Counted from the first letter of the stretch, positions 9,294-18,288 are shown. The stretch is DNA of 64,000 bases from Amantichitinum ursilacus (GCF_001294205.1 NZ_LAQT01000036.1:1-64000), one strand, 5' to 3'. Notes: a model not told the origin generated them from the sequence alone. Translations and numbers: made by a program.

Positions 9294-9605
9294 TTGGAAA
9301 CAGCATTGACCCTGAACGGCGATATCGCCCGTCTGACGCTTTCCCGCCATTTCACGTCTGACGCCCTGCAAGATTTCAACCGCAAAGCGCTTGAAGCACT
9401 GGCTCATCCGGATCTGAACGAGCTGCATGTCGATTTCGAAAACGTGCAATACATGGACACCGCTGCTGTCGCGCAACTGAAGCGCCTGAATGTGCGCGCC
9501 AAGGGCCGTCCGGTTTCGCTGCTCGGCTGCACCCCGCAAGTGCAAGCGGTGCTCAATGCCGCCAAATGCAACAGCCTGTTCGAAATCTGCGCTATCGCTC
9601 CTTAA
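9294..9605 (+). CDS. STAS-domain protein (anti-sigma-factor-antagonist type)
   Basis: A 103-residue protein consisting of one STAS domain. It starts at TTG, chosen because AAGGA sits 8 bases upstream and no ATG in frame gives a complete domain. The central motif NVQYMDTAAVAQLKRL corresponds to the conserved STAS loop in which anti-anti-sigma factors carry DSSG/T; here the position is DTAA, so the usual phosphorylatable Ser is not in its classical place. Possible roles are a partner-switch signalling component or an MlaB-like STAS accessory protein. No anti-sigma kinase, phosphatase or ABC transporter gene is adjacent, so the partner is unknown. A terminator follows directly. Confidence 0.8.
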   Translation: METALTLNGDIARLTLSRHFTSDALQDFNRKALEALAHPDLNELHVDFENVQYMDTAAVAQLKRLNVRAKGRPVSLLGCTPQVQAVLNAAKCNSLFEICAIAP

Positions 9606-9624
9606 GCGCTCGCAGCCTTCGAAT

Positions 9625-9656
9625 CAAAAAAGCCCGGCTCGCCGGGCTTTTTTGCG
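9625..9656 (+). terminator. Rho-independent terminator after STAS gene
   Basis: AAAAAAGCCCGG-CT-CGCCGGGCTTTTTT forms a GC stem flanked by an A run and a T run, so it can act in both directions. Confidence 0.85.
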
Positions 9657-9667
9657 TTTTGAGCGTC

Positions 9668-9774
9668 CATAGGGTGGGTCAAGACCCACCCATCAAAGGC
9701 GCCCATAAAAACGTAGGCGCACGCATACGGTACTTTTCGGCGGCTTTGATAGGTGGGTCTTGATCCACCCTATG
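9668..9774. mobile_element. 107-bp MITE-like palindromic element (GGTGGGTC family)
   Basis: The element starts CATAGGGTGGGTCAAGACCC and ends with the near reverse complement. The terminal inverted repeats extend for about 36 bp with only three mismatches and include the inner TCAAAG/CTTTGA tract. No coding capacity is present. It belongs to the same family as the array at 1-395 and the copies at 13416 and 35261. It lies between the terminator of the STAS gene and the 3' end of the LysR gene. Confidence 0.75.
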
Positions 9775-9788
9775 CGCATTGCATCAAA

Positions 9789-10808
9789 TCAAACCGCAAA
9801 CACCACCGACTCCGGCATCTCATCCGTCACCGCCTGCCCCATCTCCAGCGGCATGGCCAGCGGGCATTCGCCGCCGCGCGCGCTGCACAGACGCATGCAC
9901 AGATCGATAATGGTTTCGCGCAACCAGATATGACCGGGGTCGCGGTCGTAGCGCGTGTGCCACACCATGTGCGACTGGAAGATCGGCATTTCAAACGGCA
10001 CCGGCACCGCATGGATTTCGGCGCGACGCGGATGCGTGCGCACCACGCTTTCGGGCACTACGCTGATCAGGTTGGACGAAGCCAGCAAATCCACCACGCC
10101 ATAGAACGAGTTCACCGTCATCGCCACACGGCGGCGCAGATTACGTTGCAGCAGCAACTCATCCACCACACCCACCGGATCACCCGAAAGCGACACCAGC
10201 AAATGGTCGGCCATCAGATAGCTATCCAGCGTCAGCGGCCGTGCCGCCAGCGGATGGTTACGGCGCATGGCGCAGACAAACGAAATATCGAACATCCATT
10301 TCGATTTAATCTCTTCACCCAACGGCGTTTTCATCCCGACCGCCAGATCGATTTCGTTATCCGCCAGTTGCTCGCGGATGGCAGTCACTTTGGGGGGCAC
10401 GGCCAGGATATCGATGCCCGGCGCGCGCGCATCCAGCAGATTGCGCAACGGCGGCCACAGCGGATAGGTAATGAAATCAGTGGTCGCCAGGCGAAAGCGT
10501 CGCGCGGTGGTGGCCGGGTCAAACGGCGCCGGGTTGACGGTTTCGCGGATGGTGGCCAGCGGCAGGCCAATATCGCGCCAGATGGCGCTGGCTTTAGGGG
10601 TGGGCCGGATGCCGCGGCCTTCCTTGATAAACAGCGGGTCTTTCCACACCAGCCGCATGCGCGCAACGGCATTACTGACCGCCGATTGCGTCATCGCCAG
10701 CTGTTGCGCCGCCTTGGTCACCGAGCCTTCGGTCATGATGGTGTCGAAGATCGACAGCAGGTTCAGGTCTACGTCTCGCATGCGGGCAGCGTCCGGAAGA
10801 TTGATCAC
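9789..10808 (-). CDS. LysR-family regulator, MexT/NodD-like
   Basis: A 339-residue LysR regulator with an N-terminal winged HTH (VTKAAQQLAMTQSAVSNAVARM, residues about 30-51) and a C-terminal periplasmic-binding-like effector domain. The DVDLNLLSIFDTIM opening and the overall pattern resemble the MexT/NodD/LeuO branch. The longest start is GTG at 10808; an in-frame ATG at 10781 (MRDVDLNLL) is an equally good start. It is divergent from an MDR oxidoreductase gene and lies just ahead of a MexEF-OprN-like pump, the same order of gene types as mexT-mexS-mexEF-oprN in Pseudomonas, so it is probably the pump activator (inference). An inverted repeat in the divergent region (10966-10981) could be its binding site. 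Confidence 0.83.
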   Translation of the reverse strand: MINLPDAARMRDVDLNLLSIFDTIMTEGSVTKAAQQLAMTQSAVSNAVARMRLVWKDPLFIKEGRGIRPTPKASAIWRDIGLPLATIRETVNPAPFDPATTARRFRLATTDFITYPLWPPLRNLLDARAPGIDILAVPPKVTAIREQLADNEIDLAVGMKTPLGEEIKSKWMFDISFVCAMRRNHPLAARPLTLDSYLMADHLLVSLSGDPVGVVDELLLQRNLRRRVAMTVNSFYGVVDLLASSNLISVVPESVVRTHPRRAEIHAVPVPFEMPIFQSHMVWHTRYDRDPGHIWLRETIIDLCMRLCSARGGECPLAMPLEMGQAVTDEMPESVVFAV

Positions 10809-10965
10809 CTAATATGATAGTCTTTTGCCGTAGCATCACGCAAATCAGCAAAACCGCATAAACACTAGGGTTATCGCCGCGCGCAACTTTTACAAATATT
10901 TTTGCGCAGCGCAGCAATAACCCTACTGCCAGCAACCCCCGCGCCGTTGCTGGCGCTGCGCCTAC

Positions 10966-10981
10966 TCATCATTTCTGATGA
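10966..10981. promoter_or_regulatory. Candidate LysR operator in divergent region
   Basis: Perfect inverted repeat TCATCA-TTTC-TGATGA in the 262-bp region between the LysR gene and the MDR oxidoreductase gene, 90 bases upstream of the latter's ATG. Its ATC...GAT core is of the kind LysR proteins of the NodD/MexT branch recognise. Assignment to this regulator is inference. Confidence 0.4.
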
Positions 10982-11070
10982 TGATATCTGCATAAAACGT
11001 CAATTAGACGCTCCAGTCCAACGCCGCCATCCTTGCCGCCATCAACCAAACCGATGAGCCCCGGCCAGCC

Positions 11071-12081
11071 ATGCGCGCCTTTGTTCTCGACCCTTTGCTC
11101 AGCGGCAGCGCCGCGCTGCGACTGCAAACCAGCCGCCCGACGCCGCCACTGGGTCCGCGCGATGTGCTGGTGCGTATACGCGCCGCGTCGCTCAATCATC
11201 GCGACCTCGAAGTCGCCGATCGCAGCCGCGTCTATCCGGGCAAGCACGCCATCGTGCCGTTGTCGGATGCAGCGGGCGAGATTGTCGAGCTGGGTCGCGA
11301 AGTGCGCCATTTGCATCTGGGTCAGCGCGTGGTCAATACGTTTTATCCGGACTGGACCGGCCAGCACGCCACCGCTGACAACACGCGCCGTACCTTTGGC
11401 AGCGATAGCGACGGCGTACTCAGCGAATTCGCGGTGTTTTGCGAAAACGCTTTGCTACCACTGCCCGATCTACTCAGTTTTGAAGAAGCCGCCACGCTGC
11501 CGTGCGCGGGCGTTGCCGCCTGGCACGCGCTGATGGAAAACACCCCGCTGCGCCCCGGCGACCATGTTGCGATCCTGGGCACCGGCGGCGTGGCGATGAT
11601 GGCGTTGCAACTGGCCAAAGCAGTGGGTGCGCAAGTGGCCGTGCTGGCGCCCTGCGACGACCAGCTGTGCTATGCCCTGCACACCGGCGCCGACCACACC
11701 TTAAACGCGCAACGCACGCCCGAATGGGATGTCGCCTTGCAGGACTGGACCCATGGCCGTGGCGTCGATCATGTGCTCGATCTGACCGGCGAAACACTGC
11801 CGCGCTCGATCAACGCCACGCGCGTGGGCGGCCAGATCAGCCTGGTCGGCGTGCGCGGCAAGGCGGCTGATTTTGACGCCACCCATTTGCTGCAACGGCA
11901 GATTCATCTGCACGGCATCAGCGTGGGCAGCCGCGCCATGTTCCAGTCATTGCTGGCCGCGCTCAGCGCCAACCGCATCAAGCCCGTAATCGAACAGGTG
12001 TACCCGTTTGACCGCACGCCCGATGCCTACAACGCGCTGCGGCGCGGGCGGCATGTCGGAAAACTGGTGGTGGCCTTATAG
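11071..12081 (+). CDS. MDR-family NAD(P)H oxidoreductase, MexS-like position
   Basis: A 336-residue medium-chain dehydrogenase/reductase. The N-terminal GroES-like domain has AASLNHRDLEV in place of the cysteine-containing catalytic-zinc motif, and the structural-zinc cysteines are also missing, so this is a zinc-independent quinone-oxidoreductase-like enzyme. The nucleotide-binding motif is VAILGTGGVAMMALQLAKA. It lies between a divergent MexT-like regulator and a MexEF-OprN-like pump, the position of mexS in Pseudomonas, where loss of the enzyme raises pump expression. A role in detoxifying an electrophile that otherwise induces the pump is therefore plausible but inferred. The gap to the pump gene is 138 bp, so the two may or may not be co-transcribed. 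Confidence 0.85.
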   Translation: MRAFVLDPLLSGSAALRLQTSRPTPPLGPRDVLVRIRAASLNHRDLEVADRSRVYPGKHAIVPLSDAAGEIVELGREVRHLHLGQRVVNTFYPDWTGQHATADNTRRTFGSDSDGVLSEFAVFCENALLPLPDLLSFEEAATLPCAGVAAWHALMENTPLRPGDHVAILGTGGVAMMALQLAKAVGAQVAVLAPCDDQLCYALHTGADHTLNAQRTPEWDVALQDWTHGRGVDHVLDLTGETLPRSINATRVGGQISLVGVRGKAADFDATHLLQRQIHLHGISVGSRAMFQSLLAALSANRIKPVIEQVYPFDRTPDAYNALRRGRHVGKLVVAL

Positions 12082-12219
12082 CGCGCCGCGCCGCGCCGGG
12101 CCTTGCCCGAACACGCAGGCAGCAAACACGCAAAACAGAATCCCTCACAAAAACCGCGCAACGCCTGATCCGGATTGCGCAAAAAAAGCCAAGTCATCGA
12201 ATAGCCAAGGAGAAACACC

Positions 12220-13413
12220 ATGCATAGCCGCATCAAAACTGCCGCCGCATTGTTTGTGCTGGCGCCGCTGGCCGCCGCCGTGTTGTCGGCGTGCCAGGAC
12301 AGCCGCGCCAACGAGCAACCGCCCGCCCCGCCACCGCCCGCCGTCAGCGTGTCGTCGGTAATCCACAAATCGCTGAACGACTGGGATGAATTCACCGGCC
12401 GGCTGGAAGCGCCGCAAACCGTGGAAATCCGCCCGCGCGTTAGCGGTTATGTGCAGTCGGTTAATTTCCGCGAAGGCGCAGTGGTCAAGAAAGGCGATCT
12501 GCTGTTCCAGATTGACCCGCGCCCGTTCCAGGCCGAAGTGGACCGCCTGACCGCCGAATACCAGTCGGCCAAAGCGCATATGGCGCAGGCCAAGTCGGAT
12601 GCCGAGCGCGCCGTACGCCTCAAGTCGCAAGACGCCATCAGCACCGAGGATTTCGATACGCGTAACACCGCGCTGCTGGCGGCGCAGGCCCAAGTGGACG
12701 GCACGGCCGCAGCGTTGGCCTCGGCCAAACTGAACCTCGACTACACGCATATCACCGCGCCCATCAACGGCCGCGTCAGCAATGCGCTGATTACGCCGGG
12801 CAACCTGGTCAGCAGCAGTTCGGCAGGCGCCAGTTTGCTGACCACGGTGGTGTCTACCGACAAGGTGTATGCGTATTTCGATGCCGATGAGCAGACCTTC
12901 CTCAAGTACCAGCAACAGGCGCGCCTGCACAAGGTGGACGCCGCCGACGGCAAGTACCCGATCTTTCTGGGGCTGGCGGATGAGAACGGTTTTCCGCACC
13001 AGGGCGCGGTCGATTTTCTGGATAACCAGGTGAACCCGCGCACCGGCACCATCCGGGCACGCGCCGTGTTTGATAACAAGAACGGCGAATTCACGCCGGG
13101 CTTGTTTGTGCGGCTCAAGTTGATCGGCGAAGGCCAGCGCGACGGCTTGTTGATCAACGACCGCGCGGTCGGCTCGGATCTGGGCAAGAAATACGTGCTG
13201 GTGCTGGGCAAGGACAACAAGGTGGAGTACCGCACCGTCACACTCGGCAGCGACGTCGATGATCTGCGCCTGGTGCGCAGCGGCCTTAAAGCCGGTGACG
13301 TGATTGTGGTGAACGGCTTGCAGAAGGTACGCCCCGGCATGGCCGTCAGCCCCACCACCGTGCCGATGAGCGCGCCGAGCGAACTCGATAAACAATTCCC
13401 GGCGGGAGGCTGA
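12220..13413 (+). CDS. mexE: RND efflux periplasmic adaptor, MexE-like
   Basis: A 397-residue membrane-fusion lipoprotein (lipobox VLSAC near residue 27, then a proline-rich linker) that joins the inner-membrane pump to the outer-membrane channel. Strong MexE-type signatures are visible: DEFTGRLEAPQTVEIRPRV, GAVVKKGDLLFQIDPRPF, YTHITAPINGRVSNALITPG and VSTDKVYAYFDADEQTF. The order is lipoyl half, coiled-coil hairpin (about residues 100-165), second lipoyl half, beta-barrel and membrane-proximal domain. AAGGAG lies 8 bases upstream of the ATG. It is the first gene of a mexEF-oprN-like unit, but a 194-bp repeat separates it from the permease gene. Confidence 0.9.
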   Translation: MHSRIKTAAALFVLAPLAAAVLSACQDSRANEQPPAPPPPAVSVSSVIHKSLNDWDEFTGRLEAPQTVEIRPRVSGYVQSVNFREGAVVKKGDLLFQIDPRPFQAEVDRLTAEYQSAKAHMAQAKSDAERAVRLKSQDAISTEDFDTRNTALLAAQAQVDGTAAALASAKLNLDYTHITAPINGRVSNALITPGNLVSSSSAGASLLTTVVSTDKVYAYFDADEQTFLKYQQQARLHKVDAADGKYPIFLGLADENGFPHQGAVDFLDNQVNPRTGTIRARAVFDNKNGEFTPGLFVRLKLIGEGQRDGLLINDRAVGSDLGKKYVLVLGKDNKVEYRTVTLGSDVDDLRLVRSGLKAGDVIVVNGLQKVRPGMAVSPTTVPMSAPSELDKQFPAGG

Positions 13414-13415
13414 CG

Positions 13416-13609
13416 CATAGGGTGGGTCACGACCCACCACTCAAAGCCAAAGGCTCGTGCCACGGCTGTTCGCGTTGCAGCGCCTTGTTGCACGGCTTTG
13501 GATGGTGGGTCACGACGGGGACGCCGAGTCCCGCCCTATGCATCACGTCATGCCGAATGAAGCGGCACAGAAAACGTACTTTGAACGGTGGGTCTTGACC
13601 CACCCTATG
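13416..13609. mobile_element. Composite MITE-like element inside efflux operon
   Basis: The element begins CATAGGGTGGGTCACGACCC three bases after the mexE stop codon and ends GGTGGGTCTTGACCCACCC plus TATG, 11 bases before the mexF ATG. A third, degraded copy of the motif (GGTGGGTCACGACGGGGACG, around 13504-13523, with CCGCCCTATG downstream) lies inside, so it looks like two overlapping or nested copies. It fills the entire mexE-mexF intergenic region and could fold in the mRNA and alter permease expression. Confidence 0.7.
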
Positions 13610-13620
13610 GGACACATTCC

Positions 13621-16600
13621 ATGAATTTCTCTCAATACTTCATCCAGCGGCCGATCTTCGCGGCGGTGCTGTCGATGATCATCTTTATCGCCGGGGCATT
13701 GGCGTTAAAGATATTGCCGATCAGCGAATACCCCGAAGTGGTGCCGCCTACCGTGGTGGTGCATGCCACCTATCCGGGCGCAAACCCGCAAACCATCGCC
13801 GAAACCGTGGCATCGCCGCTGGAGCAGCGCATCAACGGCGTCGAGGGCATGCTGTACCAGTCTTCGCAAGCCACCTCGGATGGCGCGATGACGCTGACGG
13901 TCACCTTTGCCTTGGGCACCGACGTCGACAAGGCGCAAGTGCAAGTGCAAAACCGTGTGGCGCAAGCGCTGCCGCAACTGCCGCAAGACGTACAACGGCT
14001 GGGCGTCACCACGGAAAAAAGCTCGCCCGACCTGACCATGGTTGTGCACTTGACCTCGCCCAATAACCGCTACGACATGCTGTATCTGTCCAACTACGCC
14101 AACCTGCAGGTCAAAGACGCACTGGCGCGGATTGACGGCGTGGGTGACGTCAAGATGTTTGGCGCGGGTGATTACTCGATGCGCCTGTGGCTGGACCCGG
14201 AAAAAATCGCCAGCCGTAACCTGACCGCATCCGACGTGGTCAAGGCCGTGCGCGAGCAAAACATCCAGGTGGCCGCCGGCGCACTGGGCACATCGCCCAC
14301 ATCCAACGCCGCCAACTACCAGCTCAACGTCAATACGCAAGGTCGTCTGGTTACCGAGCAGGAGTTTGGCAACATCATTATCCGCAGCGGTGCGGATGGC
14401 GAAATCGTGCGCCTGCGCGACATTGCCCGCGTTGAACTGGGCGCCAACAACTACGCGCTGCGTTCGCTGCTGGACAACAAACCCGCGGTGGCGATCCCGA
14501 TCTTTGCGCGGCCTGGCTCCAACGCACTCGATATCTCGAAAAACGTGCGCGCCACCATGGCCAGCCTGAAGAAGGATTTTCCGCAAGGCGTGGATTATTC
14601 GATCGTGTATGACCCGACCGTGTTCGTGAAGAGCTCGATCGAAGCCGTGGTGCATACGCTGTTTGAAGCCGTTTTGCTGGTGGTGCTGGTCGTTATTCTG
14701 TTCCTGCAAACCTGGCGCGCTTCGATCATCCCGTTGGTGGCGGTGCCGGTGTCATTGGTGGGCACGTTTGCGCTGATGCATCTGTTCGGCTTTTCGCTCA
14801 ACGCGCTGTCGCTGTTCGGGCTGGTGTTGGCGATCGGCATTGTGGTGGATGACGCCATCGTCGTGGTCGAGAACGTCGAGCGCAATATCGAGCTGGGCTT
14901 GAGCCCGATGGACGCCACCCGCCGCGCCATGCGCGAAGTGACCGGCCCTATCGTCGCCACCGCGCTGGTACTGTGCGCCGTGTTTATCCCGACTGCGTTT
15001 ATCTCGGGCCTGACCGGCCAGTTCTATCGCCAGTTTGCGTTGACGATTGCGATTTCCACCGTGATTTCGGCCTTTAACTCGCTGACCTTGTCGCCCGCCC
15101 TGGCCGCTGTATTGCTCAAAGGCCATGACGCGCCCAAAGACGCGCTGACACGCTGGATGGACCGGGCGCTGGGCTGGTTCTTCCGTCCGTTCAACCGCTT
15201 TTTTGTGCGCACTTCGCACGGCTATGTGGGTGGCGTGCACAGCATTCTGCGTCGCTCCGCCATTGCCATGCTGGTGTACGGCGGTTTGCTGGGCCTGACG
15301 GTGCTGGGCTTTAACAGCGTGCCCAGTGGCTTTGTGCCGCAGCAAGACAAGCAATATCTGGTGTCGTTTGCGCAACTGCCCGGTGCGGCCACGCTGGACC
15401 GTACCGAAAGCGTGATCAAGGCGATGAGCGCCATTGCGCTGAAAGAACCGGGTGTAGAAAGTGCAGTGGCTTTCCCTGGTTTGTCGATCAACGGCTTTAC
15501 CAATAGTCCGTCGGCCGGGGTGTTGTTTGTCACGCTCAAGCCGTTTGAAGAACGCAAGTCGGCAGATCTGTCGGCGGGCGCCATCGCGGGCAAGCTCAAC
15601 GCCAAATACGCCGGACTGCAGGATGCGTTTGTCGCCATCTTCCCGCCGCCGCCGGTACAAGGTCTGGGCACGATTGGTGGCTTCCGTATGCAGATCGAAG
15701 ACCGCAGCGGGCTGGGCTTTAACGAGATGTACACGCAGGTGCAGAACCTGATCGCCAAGGGCAGCAAAACGCCGGAACTGGCGGGCATGTTCAGCGGTTA
15801 CGAAGTGAATGTGCCGCAGATCGACGCGCATATCGACCGCGACAAAGCCAAAACCCACGGCGTGGCGCTGACCGATGCGTTTGACACCATGCAGATTTAT
15901 CTGGGCTCGCTGTACGTCAACGACTTCAACCGCTTTGGCCGTACCTATCAGGTGAATGCCCAGGCCGACCAGTCGTTCCGCCTGCGCCCCGATGACATTG
16001 CGCGGCTTAAAACCCGCAACGCCAATGGCGACATGGTGCCGCTGGGTGCCTTCATGAACGTGCGGGAAACCAGTGGTCCGGATCGGGTACAGCATTACAA
16101 CGGCTATGTGACCGCAGAAATCAACGGCGGCGCGGCTCCCGGCTTTAGTACCGGTCAGGCGCAAGCCGCAATGGAAAAGCTGGCGCGTACCGAGCTGCCC
16201 AATGGCATGACGTTTGAGTGGACCGAGCTGACTTATCAGCAAATCCTGGCTGGCAATACTGCGGTGTTTGTGTTCCCGCTGTGCGTGCTGCTGGTGTTTC
16301 TGGTGCTGGCCGCGTTGTACGAAAGCTGGACCATGCCGCTGGCGGTCATCCTGATCGTGCCGATGGGTTTGTTGTCGGCGATTGCCGGGCTGTGGCTCAC
16401 GCATGGCGATAACAACGTGTTTACACAAATTGGTTTGATTGTGCTGGTGGGGCTGGCGTGCAAGAACGCGATTCTGATCGTCGAATTTGCGCGCGAAAAA
16501 GAAGAGCTGGAAGGCATGGACCCGGTGGCCGCGGTACTGGAAGCTTGCCGCTTGCGTCTGCGCCCGATTCTGATGACGTCGATGGCGTTCATCATGGGCG

Positions 16601-16812
16601 TGGTGCCGCTGGTGACCTCCACCGGCGCTGGCGCCGAAATGCGTCGCGCCATGGGCACGGCCGTGTTCTCGGGCATGTTGGGCGTGACCTTCTTTGGCTT
16701 GCTGCTGACGCCGGTGTTTTATGTGCTGCTGCGCAAGCTGGTGCATGCCGACAAGAAGCCGCACATTGCGCACACCCCCGTCGCCCCACTGCCGCAACTG
16801 GAGGGCAAATAA
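13621..16812 (+). CDS. mexF: RND efflux permease, MexF-like (HAE1)
   Basis: A 1063-residue proton-driven hydrophobe/amphiphile efflux pump of the inner membrane. The start MNFSQYFIQRPIFAAVLS is the canonical MexF start; the frame is open upstream only through the repeat. It has twelve predicted transmembrane helices in the usual 1+5 / 1+5 arrangement with two large periplasmic loops (about residues 40-335 and 560-870). TM4 contains [19 protein letters not shown], with the paired aspartates of the proton relay, and a [14 protein letters not shown] segment ([12 protein letters not shown]) marks TM10. By homology to MexF the substrates may include chloramphenicol, fluoroquinolones and trimethoprim, which is inference. 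Its stop overlaps the start of the outer-membrane gene (TAATG). Confidence 0.92.
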   Translation: MNFSQYFIQRPIFAAVLSMIIFIAGALALKILPISEYPEVVPPTVVVHATYPGANPQTIAETVASPLEQRINGVEGMLYQSSQATSDGAMTLTVTFALGTDVDKAQVQVQNRVAQALPQLPQDVQRLGVTTEKSSPDLTMVVHLTSPNNRYDMLYLSNYANLQVKDALARIDGVGDVKMFGAGDYSMRLWLDPEKIASRNLTASDVVKAVREQNIQVAAGALGTSPTSNAANYQLNVNTQGRLVTEQEFGNIIIRSGADGEIVRLRDIARVELGANNYALRSLLDNKPAVAIPIFARPGSNALDISKNVRATMASLKKDFPQGVDYSIVYDPTVFVKSSIEAVVHTLFEAVLLVVLVVILFLQTWRASIIPLVAVPVSLVGTFALMHLFGFSLNALSLFGLVLAIGIVVDDAIVVVENVERNIELGLSPMDATRRAMREVTGPIVATALVLCAVFIPTAFISGLTGQFYRQFALTIAISTVISAFNSLTLSPALAAVLLKGHDAPKDALTRWMDRALGWFFRPFNRFFVRTSHGYVGGVHSILRRSAIAMLVYGGLLGLTVLGFNSVPSGFVPQQDKQYLVSFAQLPGAATLDRTESVIKAMSAIALKEPGVESAVAFPGLSINGFTNSPSAGVLFVTLKPFEERKSADLSAGAIAGKLNAKYAGLQDAFVAIFPPPPVQGLGTIGGFRMQIEDRSGLGFNEMYTQVQNLIAKGSKTPELAGMFSGYEVNVPQIDAHIDRDKAKTHGVALTDAFDTMQIYLGSLYVNDFNRFGRTYQVNAQADQSFRLRPDDIARLKTRNANGDMVPLGAFMNVRETSGPDRVQHYNGYVTAEINGGAAPGFSTGQAQAAMEKLARTELPNGMTFEWTELTYQQILAGNTAVFVFPLCVLLVFLVLAALYESWTMPLAVILIVPMGLLSAIAGLWLTHGDNNVFTQIGLIVLVGLACKNAILIVEFAREKEELEGMDPVAAVLEACRLRLRPILMTSMAFIMGVVPLVTSTGAGAEMRRAMGTAVFSGMLGVTFFGLLLTPVFYVLLRKLVHADKKPHIAHTPVAPLPQLEGK

Positions 16813-18236
16813 TGGACATCGTTAAACATCTGACGCTGCCGACCATCAAGCTGCTGAGCGCGTTCATGCTCAGCGGCGGGCTGGCCGCCTGCGCGGTCGG
16901 GCCGCAGTACCAGACGCCAGCGCAAGCCGATATCCATCTGCAAAACGCAGTGAAGGCCGACTTTGCCGCCACCCGCGTCGAGCAACAATGGTGGGCGCAA
17001 CTGGATGACCCGACGTTAAGCAAACTGATCGATCAGGGCCTGAACGCCAACCACGATTTGCGCATTGCGTTGGCGCGCGTGAATGCGGCGCGGGCGCAAT
17101 TCAATATCACCGAGATTGATCGGTGGCCGACGGTGACGCTGGGTGCCCAGGCCACGCGCCAGATGGCGCAGCAACCGGGCATCACCACCGACCGCGTGCT
17201 GACCAATTCATGGCAAGCGGGCTTTGACGCCGGTTGGGAACTCGATTTGTGGGGCCGTCTGGCCAATCTGGAAACCGCCGCCAAAGCGCGCGCTGATGCC
17301 GCCGTGTATGGGCTGGACCAGGCCCGCGTGTCGGTAGTGGCCGAAATCGGGCGTAACTACTATCTGATGCGCGGCGCGCAGCAACGCTACGCCGTGGCCG
17401 AACGCAACCTGAAGAACCTGCAATCCACGCTGGATATCACGCAGGCCCGCGTTGACGGCGGCCAGGGTACGCAACTGGATGTGGCGCGCGCCAAGGCCAA
17501 CCTGGCCAATGTGCAAGCCACGCTGCCGCCGCTGGAAACCACGATCAAGGTGGCGCAATACCGCCTGGCCGTGTTGACCGGTGTGATGCCCGGCAGCCTG
17601 GATGCGCAACTGGTGCCGGTGGCGCTGGCGCCGATCTCGCGGCCGATCCCGATTGGCGATGCGGCTGATCTGATCAAGCGCCGGCCTGATATCGCAGCGG
17701 CCGAACGTAACCTGGTGGCATCCAATGCCGATATCGGCTCCGCCATGGCGGACCGCTTTCCGCGCGTTTCGCTGGGTGGCTTCTTTGGCTTTATCGCCAG
17801 CCGCGGCGGCGATCTGGGTCAGGCCAGCAGCAAGGCCTGGAGCATTACGCCCTCGGTGGACTGGCCGGCGTTTCGCTTAGGCGCGGTTAATGCGCAAGTG
17901 CGCGCCAACCAGGCCGCCAACGATGCCAATGTGGCGCGTTACGAGCAGACAGTGCTGCAAGCGGTGGAAGAAACCGAAGGCGCATTGCTGAGCTACAACC
18001 GCACGCAACAGCGTTTGTCGCGCCTGGTGGAATCGGCGCAGCAAAGCAAACGCGCCGCCGATATCGCCCGCGTACAGTACAAGGAAGGCGCGGTCGATTT
18101 CCTGACCTTGCTGGATGCCGAACGTACGCAACTGTCGGCGGAAGATGCGATGGCGCAGGCCGAATCCGATTCGTATGTCGAGCTGGTGGCCGTGTACAAA
18201 GCATTGGGCGGCGGCTGGAACGTCCAGGCCGGTTAA
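16812..18236 (+). CDS. oprN: Outer-membrane efflux factor, OprN/NodT-like
   Basis: A 474-residue outer-membrane channel lipoprotein (signal ending GGLAAC, about Cys27, then AVGPQYQTP). Two OEP repeats are present, with GWELDLWGRLANLETAAKA in the first half and IKRRPDIAAAERNLVASNAD in the second, both diagnostic of the NodT/OprN family. The C-terminus LSAEDAMAQAE...ALGGGW closely follows the OprN pattern. Translation is coupled to mexF through the overlapping TAATG. A perfect-looking terminator follows 50 bases after the stop, ending the mexEF-oprN-like transcript. Confidence 0.9.
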   Translation: MDIVKHLTLPTIKLLSAFMLSGGLAACAVGPQYQTPAQADIHLQNAVKADFAATRVEQQWWAQLDDPTLSKLIDQGLNANHDLRIALARVNAARAQFNITEIDRWPTVTLGAQATRQMAQQPGITTDRVLTNSWQAGFDAGWELDLWGRLANLETAAKARADAAVYGLDQARVSVVAEIGRNYYLMRGAQQRYAVAERNLKNLQSTLDITQARVDGGQGTQLDVARAKANLANVQATLPPLETTIKVAQYRLAVLTGVMPGSLDAQLVPVALAPISRPIPIGDAADLIKRRPDIAAAERNLVASNADIGSAMADRFPRVSLGGFFGFIASRGGDLGQASSKAWSITPSVDWPAFRLGAVNAQVRANQAANDANVARYEQTVLQAVEETEGALLSYNRTQQRLSRLVESAQQSKRAADIARVQYKEGAVDFLTLLDAERTQLSAEDAMAQAESDSYVELVAVYKALGGGWNVQAG

Positions 18237-18288
18237 GCGGACCAAGTGTTGCAGTGGTTGTTTGATTGATTGATGTACCGACATGGAC

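Noticed and set aside
14752-16797. 681-codon open frame antisense to mexF
   Set aside because: A high-GC shadow of the permease gene: His/Gln/Arg-rich, no ribosome-binding site and no domain, while the sense frame is an intact RND permease.
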